From positions 248,001 through 312,000 of the forward strand of contig JAFAZX010000064.1 in NCBI GenBank assembly GCA_019239425.1: 64,000 nucleotides of DNA, given 5' to 3'. Shown here piece by piece: positions 1 through 9,145 of this stretch; position 1 is the stretch's first letter; every line of letters starts with the position of its first letter. This DNA comes from Acidobacteriota bacterium (GTDB lineage: Bacteria; Acidobacteriota; Blastocatellia; Pyrinomonadales; Pyrinomonadaceae). The position numbers and the translations under genes are program-made. Below the pieces are notes generated by a model. The model was not told the origin of the DNA, did no database searches, and saw only the letters and a list, made by a program, of their open reading frames with translations.

Positions 1-1
1 G

Positions 2-1348
2 GGCGACTTCTGGGCACCGGAGATAGTGTCCGCGTTCGGGCGCACGTTCGTCTTCTACACGGCGCGGCGCGACGAGGGGCCGAAGCGGCGCGGGACGCTC
101 TGCGTCGCCGCCGCCTCGGCCAAGCAGCCGCAGGGGCCTTACACGGATCACGGGCCGCTCGTCTGCGAGATAAAGGAGCTGAAGAACGTCGGCTCCATCG
201 ACCCTTTCTTTCTGTACGACGAGAGGGACTTGCCCTACCTCGTCTGGAAGGCCGACGGCAACGACGCGCGGCCCGAACTCCCGACCTCCATCTTCGCGCA
301 GCAACTCTCGACGGACGGCACGCGCCTCGTCGGCAGGCGCAGGGAGATTCTGCGCAACAACGCGCCGTGGGAGGGGCACGTGGTCGAGGGCGCCTACATC
401 CTGCGCCGCGGCGGCTGGTTCTATCACTTCTATTCGGGGAACGCTTGTTGCGGCCGCGCGTGCGACTACGCGCTCGGCGTGGCGCGCGCGAAGAGTCTTC
501 TGGGGCCGTGGGAGAAGTATTCGAAGAACCCGATCATCGCCGCCAACCGTGACTGGCAGTGCCCCGGCCACGGCAGCATCACGGAGACGCCAGACGGCCG
601 AACGTTCCTGCTCTACCACTCATACCGCAAGCGGCGCGACACGTTCAGCGTCGGGCGCGAGGCGGTGCTCGACGAGGTGACGTGGGGCGAGGACGGCTGG
701 CCGCGCGTCAACCGTGGGCAAGGCCCGAGCAGCGTCGCGCCCGCGCCGCTCGGCCGCGGCAACCCGCCCGCGCCCGCAGAGTTCTTCGACGGCTTCAACA
801 CATCGACTCTCAACCCCGAATGGCAGTGGCCGATGAACAACGCGCCGACGCTGCGCATCGAGGCGGGACTCGGCGGATACCTGACGCTCACCCCTTCCTC
901 CGCTTCACTCGCGGAAGAGTACGCGGGCGCGGTTCTCGCGCGGCGGGCGACTTCGGGCGACTACACGGCGACGGCTTTGGTCGATTTGAAAGGCGCGGCG
1001 GCCGGCGCGCGCGCGGGGCTTGCCGCATACGGGTGGCGCGAGAGCGCGCTGGGTGTTTCGGCGGGCGCGGGTAAGGTCTACGTGTGGCGGCGCGAGGGAA
1101 AGGAACTGCGCCGCGTCGCCGAAGCCGACGCGTCCGCAAAGGATTCCGTCTACCTGCGCATGAAGGCCGAAGGCGGCGAGCGCTACCGCTTCTCTTTCAG
1201 CGCCAACGGCCGCGAGTGGACGGACGTCGGCGGCGAAGTTGACGGGGCCTACGTCGAAGGCGTCCGCGTCGCCCTTACCGCGGCCGGCGGCCCCGCGCGC
1301 TTCGACTGGGTGAGGGTGACGCCAACTGCCTTCAAGGATGTGCGATGA
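2..1348 (+). CDS. GH43-like glycoside hydrolase, 5'-truncated by window edge
   Basis: The frame is open to the window edge; the first full codons read GDFWAPEI, the WAPE/WAPD blade motif of family 43 beta-propeller glycosidases. An internal GTG at 26 is therefore not the start. Next come SIDPFFLYD, matching the family's second acidic residue, and EGHVVEGAYI, matching its Glu-containing motif. From about residue 260 a jelly-roll/concanavalin-like C-terminal domain follows (FFDGFNTSTLNPEWQW start, FDWVRVTP end), as in beta-xylosidase-type GH43 proteins. It probably hydrolyses arabinan or xylan side chains; the substrate cannot be read. The last 17 bp overlap the end of the convergent ABC transporter gene. 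The signal peptide, if any, lies outside the window. Confidence 0.85.
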   Translation, partial: GDFWAPEIVSAFGRTFVFYTARRDEGPKRRGTLCVAAASAKQPQGPYTDHGPLVCEIKELKNVGSIDPFFLYDERDLPYLVWKADGNDARPELPTSIFAQQLSTDGTRLVGRRREILRNNAPWEGHVVEGAYILRRGGWFYHFYSGNACCGRACDYALGVARAKSLLGPWEKYSKNPIIAANRDWQCPGHGSITETPDGRTFLLYHSYRKRRDTFSVGREAVLDEVTWGEDGWPRVNRGQGPSSVAPAPLGRGNPPAPAEFFDGFNTSTLNPEWQWPMNNAPTLRIEAGLGGYLTLTPSSASLAEEYAGAVLARRATSGDYTATALVDLKGAAAGARAGLAAYGWRESALGVSAGAGKVYVWRREGKELRRVAEADASAKDSVYLRMKAEGGERYRFSFSANGREWTDVGGEVDGAYVEGVRVALTAAGGPARFDWVRVTPTAFKDVR

Positions 1349-3467
1349 CGAGGAGGGCGGGGGCGCGTTTGAGGACGCAGGCGAGCGCGAGGCGCAGGTT
1401 CTCAGGGTCGAGCGCGGCGAAGCTCTCGTCGAGGACGAGGAGGTCTGCGCGCTGCAGGAGCGCGCGGGCGATGAAGAGGCGGCTGCGTTCGCCGTGCGAG
1501 AGCTGCCAGCCGCTCTCGCCGACCATCTGCTCGAAGCCGCCGGGCATGCGCGCGAGCAGCTCGCCCAGGCCCAGCTCGCGGCAGACCTCCTCGGCCTCTT
1601 TCAAGTCTTCGACGCGCGGCGGCCAGCGCCGACCCATGAGCAGGTTGAAGGCGAAGGTCTCGGTCAGCACGTGGTTTTCGTGAAACTGCGGCGCGGAGAC
1701 GACGCGCCGAAGCCAGCCGTCAAGCCCGAGCGTCTGTCGGTCTAAGCCGCCGAGCAGCAGAAGCCCCGAGTCGGGCCGGCGCATCCCCGTCAGCAGAGAC
1801 GCGAGCGTCGACTTGCCGCCGCCCGAACGGCCCTCGAGCAGCAGGCGTTCGCCCGCGTGGATGCGCAGGCTGCACCCGCGCAGCACAGGCTCTTCACGGC
1901 CTTGATAACGGAAGACAAGTTCGTGCGCCTCGACCACGGCCCGCGCTTCGTCACGTTCCTTCTTTTGTGATGAGACGGAGAAGGAAGGGACGCCCGCCTC
2001 GTCCGGCCTTGCAGCCGCTTCGAAGAGCGGCGCGACCTTTCGCCATGCGACGCCCGCGCCCGCGAGCGACGCGAGGCTCTCGGCCAACTTCGACAGCGCG
2101 CGGAAGACGAGAAGGATGCCGCCGAGCGAGACGGCGAGCGCCGCGGCCGAAGCTTCACCCGAAGCGTATGCAGGAGCGAGCGCCGCCACGCCGACGACGA
2201 GCCAGCCGCGCGGCACGAGCGCCGCGAGCTTCGCCGCCACCGAGTCTACCTCCGCCGAGAGTCTCAGGTAATGTTCGAGCGACTGGTCTTCGCCCTCGTG
2301 CCAGCGCTCGCGCGCCTCCTGCGCGAGCCGCGTGCGGTGCCCGACCATCACTTCGACCAGGTTGTGCGTCAGCTTCAAACGCGACTCAGTCCACCTGAGA
2401 CGCCGCCGGTAGTAAACCCAACCCAGCGTGACGACCAGCACGACCCACGCGGCGAGAAGGACGACGTGAAGCCAGCCGCCCGCGCCGGCCCACAGCACCC
2501 AGGCCCCGAACGCCAGCTCGACGACCGCGACCGCGCCGAGCAGCCCTCCGCTCAGCGCGAGCGACTCGACGGCGTCGCCCTCGAAGACGCGACCGAGCAG
2601 GTGCCCGACGCCCTCGTGCCTTATCTCTTCCGGCTCAAGCTTGAGCGCGCCCTGTAGCAGACGCTGCTTGATGAGTCCGCCCGCGCCGACGGCGAAGAGG
2701 CCGGACGACCAGGTCTCGAACAGGCGCAGCGGTATCGTCGTCAGAAGCAGCAGCACCCACGCCGCGAGTAAACCACCGTCCGCGCGGCCGCCGAGCGCGG
2801 CCTGCCCGATGACCCACCACGAAAGCAGCCACAGCACATACTGCGCGACGTGCGCGACGAAGAAGAGCGCGAGCCGCCGCCCGAGGCGCGCCTGCCGCGC
2901 GCGCTGCCGGAGGGAGGTCGCGGGCGGGTTGCGCAGACTCCAACACTCCGCGATCCACCTGGCCCCGAGTCTCTGTTCGAGAATCGCCGCGCTCGCTCGC
3001 TTCAGCTTCCGACGCGGCACGCCTATCTCTTCGAGCAGCCGCCCGACCTCCGCGGCCAGAGGCTGCTCCGTCGTGTGACACAAGAGGGCGCCCACCTCTT
3101 CCGAACGTACGCGGCGCGCGGAGAGGTCTGGGCAGACGACCGTGGCCGAACCGTTTCGCGCCGAGAGCAGTGCGAGGAAGCGCGGCTCGCCTTCGCCGGG
3201 GACGCGCACGAGCGTCGGCGCCTCCGTCGCGCGCGACAGTTGCAGCACTTCGACGTAACGCAGCGGCCTCGGCTCCGCCTCCAGCCCGAGCCAACGCGCC
3301 GCCGACTCGACCCACTGCCCCAAAGCTTCGCCGCCTTCGAGCACGAACGACGGCGGCGGACTCCCCGCCTCTGTGTTGCGTGGTGCGAGTCCACCGTGGC
3401 GCGCCAACGCTTCGAGCGCTGGCCCTAAGGACTCGGCCGGCCAGGTCATGTACGATACGTCGTTCAT
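1332..3467 (-). CDS. ABC transporter (permease-ATPase) ending at the H-loop
   Basis: Second ABC exporter of the operon, about 711 aa. The N-terminal ~200 residues look like a degenerate C39-like domain: PRFLALLSARNGSA aligns with the His region of the upstream C39 protein but lacks His, and no DCG catalytic Cys is present. A six-helix membrane domain spans roughly residues 220-490. The ATPase has Walker A (GRSGGGKST), a variant signature LSHGE and Walker B LLVLDES. The protein ends LLVIAHP, exactly at the switch His; the usual ~40-50 residues after it are missing. The start MNDVSYM was chosen because it lies 8 nt after the upstream stop; a longer frame to 3530 would overlap that gene. NHLM-type peptide exporters similarly use two unequal ABC subunits (family knowledge). 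Confidence 0.8.
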   Translation of the reverse strand: MNDVSYMTWPAESLGPALEALARHGGLAPRNTEAGSPPPSFVLEGGEALGQWVESAARWLGLEAEPRPLRYVEVLQLSRATEAPTLVRVPGEGEPRFLALLSARNGSATVVCPDLSARRVRSEEVGALLCHTTEQPLAAEVGRLLEEIGVPRRKLKRASAAILEQRLGARWIAECWSLRNPPATSLRQRARQARLGRRLALFFVAHVAQYVLWLLSWWVIGQAALGGRADGGLLAAWVLLLLTTIPLRLFETWSSGLFAVGAGGLIKQRLLQGALKLEPEEIRHEGVGHLLGRVFEGDAVESLALSGGLLGAVAVVELAFGAWVLWAGAGGWLHVVLLAAWVVLVVTLGWVYYRRRLRWTESRLKLTHNLVEVMVGHRTRLAQEARERWHEGEDQSLEHYLRLSAEVDSVAAKLAALVPRGWLVVGVAALAPAYASGEASAAALAVSLGGILLVFRALSKLAESLASLAGAGVAWRKVAPLFEAAARPDEAGVPSFSVSSQKKERDEARAVVEAHELVFRYQGREEPVLRGCSLRIHAGERLLLEGRSGGGKSTLASLLTGMRRPDSGLLLLGGLDRQTLGLDGWLRRVVSAPQFHENHVLTETFAFNLLMGRRWPPRVEDLKEAEEVCRELGLGELLARMPGGFEQMVGESGWQLSHGERSRLFIARALLQRADLLVLDESFAALDPENLRLALACVLKRAPALLVIAHP

Positions 3468-3475
3468 GAAAAGCG

Positions 3476-6328
3476 TCAGGTCAGGCGTTGGCCTTCGAGT
3501 CTGAGGCGGCGCCAATCGCCGCCCGACCACATGCCCGTGCGCACCTCCTCTTCGGCGGAGAGGAGCGAGGCGTAGCGCGAGTCCGAGTCCGAGGCGAGTT
3601 CAGAGGGGCGGCCGTCTTCGACGACGCGGCCGCCGTCCACGACGACGACGCGTTCGAACGAGAGCGTCTCGCCCACGTCGTGCGTGATGCAGAGGAGCGT
3701 CGCGCCGCGCCAGTAAACGCGCGCGCGTTCGAGCAGGCGGCGCCTGCGCTCGCGCTCCAACCCGCGGAAGGGTTCGTCGAGGATGACGAGCCGCACGTCT
3801 TCGCGCAGCATCGCGCGGCCCAGACGCACGCGCTGGCCCTGACCGCCGGAGACGAGCGCGCCGCCCTCGCCGAGCGGCGTCTGCAGACCTTCGGGAAGTT
3901 TTTCGAGCACGTCGATGAGGTCTGCGAGCTCGACGGCGCGGCCGAGCGAATCGGCGGCGGAAGCGTCCGAGCCGTAACGCAGGTTCTCGATGAAGGTTCG
4001 GTTCCAGAGCTGGACGGTCGGGTCGACCCACGCCGTCTCGCGCCGCAGGCGTTCGAGCCGACGGCCGCCGAGCGTTACGCCGCCGACGCGGACACGCCCT
4101 TCGGCGGGCTTGTGCCACCCGAGCAGCACGCCGACGAGGCTCGACTTGCCCGCGCCCGAAGAGCCGACGACCGCGACGTGTTCACACGCGCCGACCTTGA
4201 GGTCTATCTCCTCCAGAATCGTGTGGCCCGCCGCGCGCACCGTCACGCCCTCGAAGACCAATGACAGCCCGTGTCTTAAAACGCTCTCCGTGGCGGCGAC
4301 GACTTCGGAGACCTCTGACACATGAGTCAAGGCGAGTCCGGTCTTTGCGTCGCCTTCGACCTTGACCAACGCGCCAGCGGCTTCGAGTTGTATGAACGCC
4401 TCGGCGTTACCGTTCGAGGAAGATTCAGATAAGGAGAAGGTTGCGTCAGGCTCTTGCGTGTCCGCCTCTTCGAGCGCGCCGAGCGGTTCGAGCATGCGCA
4501 GCGTGGCGTTGCGGAAGCCCGGATACTGCCGCGCGACCAGCCCCACCTCCTGCCCGAGCACGGGCAGGTTCAAGACCCAGTACGCGAAGAGCAGAAGGCC
4601 GCCCGACTCGCCGGCCCGCGACACGTAGTCGACGACCAGCCACGCGGACAGCCCCACGCCGGCCAGCAACTGCAAAGCCTCGGCCGTCACCGTCGCGCGC
4701 AGCAGGCCCAACCCCGCCCCGGCCCAATCAATCAGAAGGTTCTCGTGCTCGCGGCGCACGGCGCGCTCGGCCCCGTGCGCGCGCACGGCGAAGAGTCCGA
4801 TGAGTGAGTCGAAGTAGAAGCGGCTCAGCGCGCCGGCGTGGTTGCGCACGCGCAGGTTGCGCTCGAAGAGGACGGGCTGCGCCGCGAAGGGGAAGGTGAC
4901 GGCGAGCGCTGCGGCGAGCACGGCGACGGGCGCGCTCGCGGGGTCGAGCCACGCGATGCCGAGCGTCGTCAGCGCGAGCGAGAAGACCGAGCGCAGGAGG
5001 TGTTCGCCGAGCGCGGGCAGTTGGCGCAGGACGTGTATGTTGTGGCTGCGCTCGGTCATGTCGGACGTGAGGCGGCTGTGAAAATATCGGTCGCCGAGCC
5101 TGGGAATCTTGTCCATGAAGAGCATGCGCAGGCGCGTCTCGAGCCGCCTCCCCATCCGCAGCACCGCGCCCGCCAGAGGCAGCTCCAGCGCGAGCAGCGC
5201 CAGCAGAAAGACGACGAGTGCGCCGATGGCGCCGAGCCTCTGACCCGAAAGGTTCAGCTCGCGCCCCACGCCGAAGAGGCCGCGCAGCATGAGCGCCTCG
5301 ACGACCGTGCCGGCCGCGGCGAGCATGACCGCGAAGAGGATGAAGAGCGGCGAGAGCACGCCGTCGGCGCGCAGGATGCGCAGAAGCTCAAGCCCCGGTC
5401 GCGACGGCCTCTCTTCGAGCGCCGCGGCGAGTTCTGGAGGCAGTTGCGTCTTGACCCGCTGCCCTTCATCCTCCGGCGAAGCCTGAAGCTCGCCGGGCTT
5501 CGCATCTTTGCTCAGGCCGCGCACGTGGACGAGCACCGCGCCGCGCAGAAGCACCTGCTCCTCGCCGTCCTCGTCGGGCGTGGCGGGGCGCGCCGACCAG
5601 AAGTCGGCGGGGATGGCCGTCCAGTCTTCCGGCCCTTCGCCCGCGGCCGGCGCGGCGAAGCGTTCGACGACGCCCGCCGCCTGACGGCCGCGGTTGATGC
5701 CGCCCGCGCGCACGACCGATTCGGCCATGCGCGTCGCCGCGTCGAGCGCCGCGAGTCGACGCCAGCCTCCGGAGTCGACCGCCGCTTCGATCAAACGCTT
5801 AGTCTGACTCGCGCCGACGCCCACTCGTCTTAAACGTTTCGACAAAGGCCCGGTGAAGGCGCTTGAGTTGGCCCACTCGCGCCAGCCCTCGGCCGCGACC
5901 GGCATCGTGTGGACGTAGACCTCTTCGAGAAACTTAGAGGCTGTGGCCCAGCGGCGCCCGGTCGCGGGGTCCATCAACTGCATGAGGCGACCCGCGCGCC
6001 GCCACGCGACTAGGAAGTGTGTGGAGTTGGGCGGCCGCCGGACGACGACGAGGGCGGGCAGAGGCTCAGAGCCTGGAATCAGCAGGTGGTCGACGGGAAT
6101 CATCACCTGCTCGGCGGCGAGGCCAAGCTGGACGGCGACCTCTTCCATCGTGTCGATGGACGTGCCGTCGACTTCCGTCTGGCAGGCCTCGCGCAGGCGC
6201 CCGTAGCTGGCCGTGATGCCGAACCCTTCGAGCAGGCTCTTCAAAGACGCAGGCCCGCAGTCCATCGCGGAGGTCTGCACGACCTCCGGCACGAGCAGCC
6301 GCCTGCGCCCGAAGAGTTTCAGGGGCAT
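3476..6328 (-). CDS. Peptidase C39 / ABC exporter (bacteriocin-type)
   Basis: A 950-aa peptidase-containing ABC transporter. The N-terminal C39 domain has the oxyanion Gln and catalytic Cys in VQTSAMDCGPASL (C24), His in NSTHFLVAW (H104) and the triad Asp at D120, so it should be active. Such domains cleave leader peptides, usually after a double-Gly-type site, during export. A linker of about 200 residues leads to six membrane helices (about 320-620) and an ATPase with Walker A GSSGAGKSS, signature SGGQGQR, Walker B LVILDEP and H-loop ITHD. Its ATG overlaps the HlyD-like stop (TGATG), implying translational coupling. With the 46-aa peptide gene and HlyD-like adaptor upstream it forms a peptide maturation and secretion operon. 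Confidence 0.9.
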   Translation of the reverse strand: MPLKLFGRRRLLVPEVVQTSAMDCGPASLKSLLEGFGITASYGRLREACQTEVDGTSIDTMEEVAVQLGLAAEQVMIPVDHLLIPGSEPLPALVVVRRPPNSTHFLVAWRRAGRLMQLMDPATGRRWATASKFLEEVYVHTMPVAAEGWREWANSSAFTGPLSKRLRRVGVGASQTKRLIEAAVDSGGWRRLAALDAATRMAESVVRAGGINRGRQAAGVVERFAAPAAGEGPEDWTAIPADFWSARPATPDEDGEEQVLLRGAVLVHVRGLSKDAKPGELQASPEDEGQRVKTQLPPELAAALEERPSRPGLELLRILRADGVLSPLFILFAVMLAAAGTVVEALMLRGLFGVGRELNLSGQRLGAIGALVVFLLALLALELPLAGAVLRMGRRLETRLRMLFMDKIPRLGDRYFHSRLTSDMTERSHNIHVLRQLPALGEHLLRSVFSLALTTLGIAWLDPASAPVAVLAAALAVTFPFAAQPVLFERNLRVRNHAGALSRFYFDSLIGLFAVRAHGAERAVRREHENLLIDWAGAGLGLLRATVTAEALQLLAGVGLSAWLVVDYVSRAGESGGLLLFAYWVLNLPVLGQEVGLVARQYPGFRNATLRMLEPLGALEEADTQEPDATFSLSESSSNGNAEAFIQLEAAGALVKVEGDAKTGLALTHVSEVSEVVAATESVLRHGLSLVFEGVTVRAAGHTILEEIDLKVGACEHVAVVGSSGAGKSSLVGVLLGWHKPAEGRVRVGGVTLGGRRLERLRRETAWVDPTVQLWNRTFIENLRYGSDASAADSLGRAVELADLIDVLEKLPEGLQTPLGEGGALVSGGQGQRVRLGRAMLREDVRLVILDEPFRGLERERRRRLLERARVYWRGATLLCITHDVGETLSFERVVVVDGGRVVEDGRPSELASDSDSRYASLLSAEEEVRTGMWSGGDWRRLRLEGQRLT

Positions 6329-7560
6329 CAGCCTGCGCTCCGTGTCGGCTGGCCCTCTCGCGTCGAAGGGGTCGTGAGGAGTTTGACGGTGCGGAGCAGA
6401 AGCGTCGCGGGCGAGACCTGCTCGACCTCTATCTCGACGGCGCCGGGCAGCCCGTGCTGGAGAGGGAGCGACGCGGGCGAGTCCGGCCGGACGGCCAGCT
6501 CGACCCTTATCTTGCCGTCGCGCACTTCGCCCGCGACGCGCGTGACGACCGCCGGGACGGTGCCGTACTGCGTCCAGGGGAAACTCGACAGGCGCATCCG
6601 CGCGCCCTGCCCTTCGCGCACGCGGCCGAGCGCGGACGGCGGAAACTCCGCGACGATTTTGAGCGCGCCGGCCTCGGGCAAGACCGTGCCCAGCTTGTCG
6701 CCCTCGCGGACGACGGCGCCCTCCTTCGAGGTCGTCACTTCGCCGAGGTGCCCGCTCGCGGGCGCGCGGATGGTGCGGCGCTCGATCTCGTTCTGGAGGC
6801 GGCCGATGACGGCGGCCGAGGTGTTGCGCTGGCCTTCGAGTTCGGTCTTCTCGCGCAGGAGCTTGTCGATGCGGACGCGCCTCTCGGTCTCCTCCGTGCG
6901 CTGCTGCCGTTCGAGCTTGGTGACGGCGTGTTGGAGGCTTTCGACTTCGGCCCGCCTGCCGCGCGCCTCGGAGCGGACGCGGAGGACTTCCATCTCGGCG
7001 ATGACGCCCTCTTTAAAAAGGCCGGCGAGGCGCTGCGCCTCTTCCTCCTTGAACAGCGCGGCCGACTCGGCCTCGCGGACGCGCGCGCGTGCTTCTTCGA
7101 GCGCAACGCGGTTGGCCTGCCGCGAGTCTTCGACGGCCTGCTCTTCGGCGGCGACCTCGCGCCCGAGCGCTTCAATCTGCGGCGCGACCGACGCGAGGCG
7201 CGCGCGTTCCTCTTCGAGCCGGTGCTGCTGCTCGTCCGTGTCCAGTTCGGCCAGCACGTCGCCGGCCTTCACCTCCTGCCCGAGTCTGAGGCGCGTGTTG
7301 ACGACGCGCCCGGCGGCGGCCGACTCGACCGTGTAGCCCGCCTGCTCGGCTTCGAGCCGCGCCTCGGTCGTCACCTCGTAGAGCGTGACGCGCGCGAGGA
7401 AGAGCCACGCGCCCCACGCGCCGAGCACGGCGAAGGCCAGCAGCAGGCCGAGCAGCGTGCGCCGCTGGCCGTCTGCGCCGAGCGAGCGCATGTAGCGCGA
7501 GAAGGTCGGCGCGGCCGCACTGCCTGCTTTGAGATGTGTCTTCAACTTTCTCGCGCGCAC
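6328..7560 (-). CDS. HlyD-family periplasmic adaptor
   Basis: About 410 aa. A single transmembrane helix lies near residues 37-58. A biotinyl-lipoyl-like strand (VNTRLRLGQEVKAGDVLAEL), an alpha-helical hairpin with coiled-coil heptads (about 125-265) and a returning lipoyl strand (IRAPASGHLGEVTTSKEGAVV) follow, which is the HlyD/membrane-fusion-protein layout. It would link the ABC exporter to an outer-membrane channel; no TolC-like gene is in the window. The GTG start at 7560 has no clear Shine-Dalgarno and a stop codon lies five codons upstream; an ATG at 7491 is the alternative. Residues 6-14 (LKTHLKAGS) resemble the repeat of the small peptide encoded upstream. Confidence 0.87.
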   Translation of the reverse strand: MRARKLKTHLKAGSAAAPTFSRYMRSLGADGQRRTLLGLLLAFAVLGAWGAWLFLARVTLYEVTTEARLEAEQAGYTVESAAAGRVVNTRLRLGQEVKAGDVLAELDTDEQQHRLEEERARLASVAPQIEALGREVAAEEQAVEDSRQANRVALEEARARVREAESAALFKEEEAQRLAGLFKEGVIAEMEVLRVRSEARGRRAEVESLQHAVTKLERQQRTEETERRVRIDKLLREKTELEGQRNTSAAVIGRLQNEIERRTIRAPASGHLGEVTTSKEGAVVREGDKLGTVLPEAGALKIVAEFPPSALGRVREGQGARMRLSSFPWTQYGTVPAVVTRVAGEVRDGKIRVELAVRPDSPASLPLQHGLPGAVEIEVEQVSPATLLLRTVKLLTTPSTREGQPTRSAG

Positions 7561-7772
7561 GGCGCTGAAGTTCTAAAGTGCTGGGTCTGGAATGAGCGCG
7601 GCCTCCGGGGTGAGCCGCGGCTGACGAAAGTGCGTGGAGTGTATCTTCCCGGCCGCGCCTTTGCAACGAAATGGCCGGCGACTTTCAAGGGGAAAGGGCA
7701 CGCCGACCGTGCTCCATGAAGCGCGCGCCGGGGTGCCCCTGCTTTTATCAAGATGCCTGGGACGATGGCGAA

Positions 7773-7913
7773 CTACCTGATGACCGTCTGACTGTGGTTG
7801 AGATTGCTGCCGCCGGCCTTGACCTTCGACTTGACGCGAAGCCCTTTGGTGTTCTGGTTGTGGTTCGTGGCTAAACCTTCGCTGCCGGCCTTGACCTTCG
7901 TCTTCACCTTCAT
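7773..7913 (-). CDS. 46-aa repeat peptide, candidate exporter substrate
   Basis: This short gene falls below usual ORF cut-offs. ATG at 7913 is preceded by AAGGGAG about 6 nt upstream; the stop is TAG at 7773. The peptide is basic, has no Cys and consists of two imperfect repeats: residues 3-20 contain VKTKVKAGSEG and end NHNQ, residues 27-42 contain VKSKVKAGGSN and end NHSQ. A Gly-Gly at residues 34-35 could serve as a C39 cleavage site, but the canonical leader consensus is not obvious. It lies 212 bp upstream of the HlyD-like gene, on the same strand as the exporter genes. No modifying enzyme is adjacent. I vaguely recall short proteins with VKAG...NHNQ patterns annotated as hypothetical; I cannot verify this here. 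Function is inferred from position only. Confidence 0.7.
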   Translation of the reverse strand: MKVKTKVKAGSEGLATNHNQNTKGLRVKSKVKAGGSNLNHSQTVIR

Positions 7914-8029
7914 CGTTTGCTCCCTTGAGGTTCGAACGTTTCAGTGAGGCGACCCCGTGTCGCCCGCCTCGACTTCAACAGCAATAGCGGAAGCGAGGTC
8001 GAAAAAGTATCGGGCGCGGCGGAAATTTT

Positions 8030-9145
8030 TTACCCGCCCGCGCGACGCAGCGCGTCGAGGTTGTCGCGGCAGGTTGTGAGGTTCGGGTGCCCTTCCACTA
8101 GTGACCGCTCGAAGGCGGCGAGGGCACGCGTGAGCAGCTCTTCGGCCTCAGCGCGGCGGCCCTGGTCGCGGTAGAGCACGCCCAGGTTGTTCGCCGTCAA
8201 CGCCCACTCGACGTTCTCCGCGCCGAAGAGTCGCTCCTTGATCGACAGCGCGCGCTTGAGCAGCGACTCGGCCTCTTCCACTTCGCCGCGTGCCTCAAGC
8301 GCCATCGCGAGGTTGTTGAGATTGACGGCGACCTCGTAGTGCTCCGGGCCGTACGCGCGCTCGAAGACGGCGAGCGCGCGTCGGTAGAGCGGTTCGGACT
8401 CCTCAAACTTTCCCTGCCCGTCGAGCAGCGCGGCGAGCGCCGCCACGTCGGCCGCCACGTCCACGTGTCCGGGGCCGAGGACGCGCTCGCGCAGCTCGAC
8501 GGAACGGCGCGCGTGCGGCTCGCCCTCACTGTAACGGCCGCGCGCGTGCTCAAGCCCGCCGAGGTTGTGGTAGATGGAGGCCAACTCGACGGCGTCAGTG
8601 CCGAAAAGGCTTTCGAGGATGTCGAGGGCGCGCCGGTAGAGCGGCTCGGCCTCTTCGAAACGGCCGTTGAACTTGTAGAGCATGCCGAGGTCGTTTAAGG
8701 CGCTCGCCGTCTCGGAGCTGTCGGGGCCGAAGAACTCTTCGGCGACGGCGATTGAGCGCTTGAGGTGCGGCTCGGCCTCTTCGTAGCGCCCGAGGATGCG
8801 TCGGATGCGCCCGAGGTCGGAAAGAGTTTGGAGACAGAGCCGCCGCACGTCTTCGTCGGCGGAGTCCGTGTGCGCTTCCATGACGGCGGCGGCGCGCGCG
8901 TACGCCGCTTCGGCCCCTGCGTAGTCGCAGCGCTGCTCGCCGACGGCGCCGATGCTTGAGAGGACGTTAGCCACGTCCGGCGAGTCTTCGCCCTCCGCCT
9001 CTTCCAGAAGTCGCAGCGCGCGGCGGAACAACCCCAGGGCCTCCTCCGCTCGCCCAGCGCCGTACGCCTCGACGGCCGCGTCGTTCAACTCGCAGGCCAG
9101 CTCGACGGGGTCGCGCTCGGACACTTCCGGGTCGTCGGTCGTCAT
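8030..9145 (-). CDS. TPR-repeat protein (kinesin light chain-type)
   Basis: About 371 aa made of at least seven tandem 42-residue TPR units of the kinesin light chain/TPR_12 type (for example EAEPLYRRALDILE, GRYEEAEPHLKRS, EAESLLKRALSIKE). No signal peptide or membrane helix is visible, so it is probably cytoplasmic and serves as a protein-interaction scaffold. The ATG at 9145 (MTTDDPEVS) was chosen because residues upstream of it in the open frame (to 9271) are low-quality Arg/Cys-rich sequence. It ends 116 bp before the 46-aa peptide gene on the same strand, so co-transcription with the export operon is possible but unproven. Confidence 0.8.
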   Translation of the reverse strand: MTTDDPEVSERDPVELACELNDAAVEAYGAGRAEEALGLFRRALRLLEEAEGEDSPDVANVLSSIGAVGEQRCDYAGAEAAYARAAAVMEAHTDSADEDVRRLCLQTLSDLGRIRRILGRYEEAEPHLKRSIAVAEEFFGPDSSETASALNDLGMLYKFNGRFEEAEPLYRRALDILESLFGTDAVELASIYHNLGGLEHARGRYSEGEPHARRSVELRERVLGPGHVDVAADVAALAALLDGQGKFEESEPLYRRALAVFERAYGPEHYEVAVNLNNLAMALEARGEVEEAESLLKRALSIKERLFGAENVEWALTANNLGVLYRDQGRRAEAEELLTRALAAFERSLVEGHPNLTTCRDNLDALRRAGG

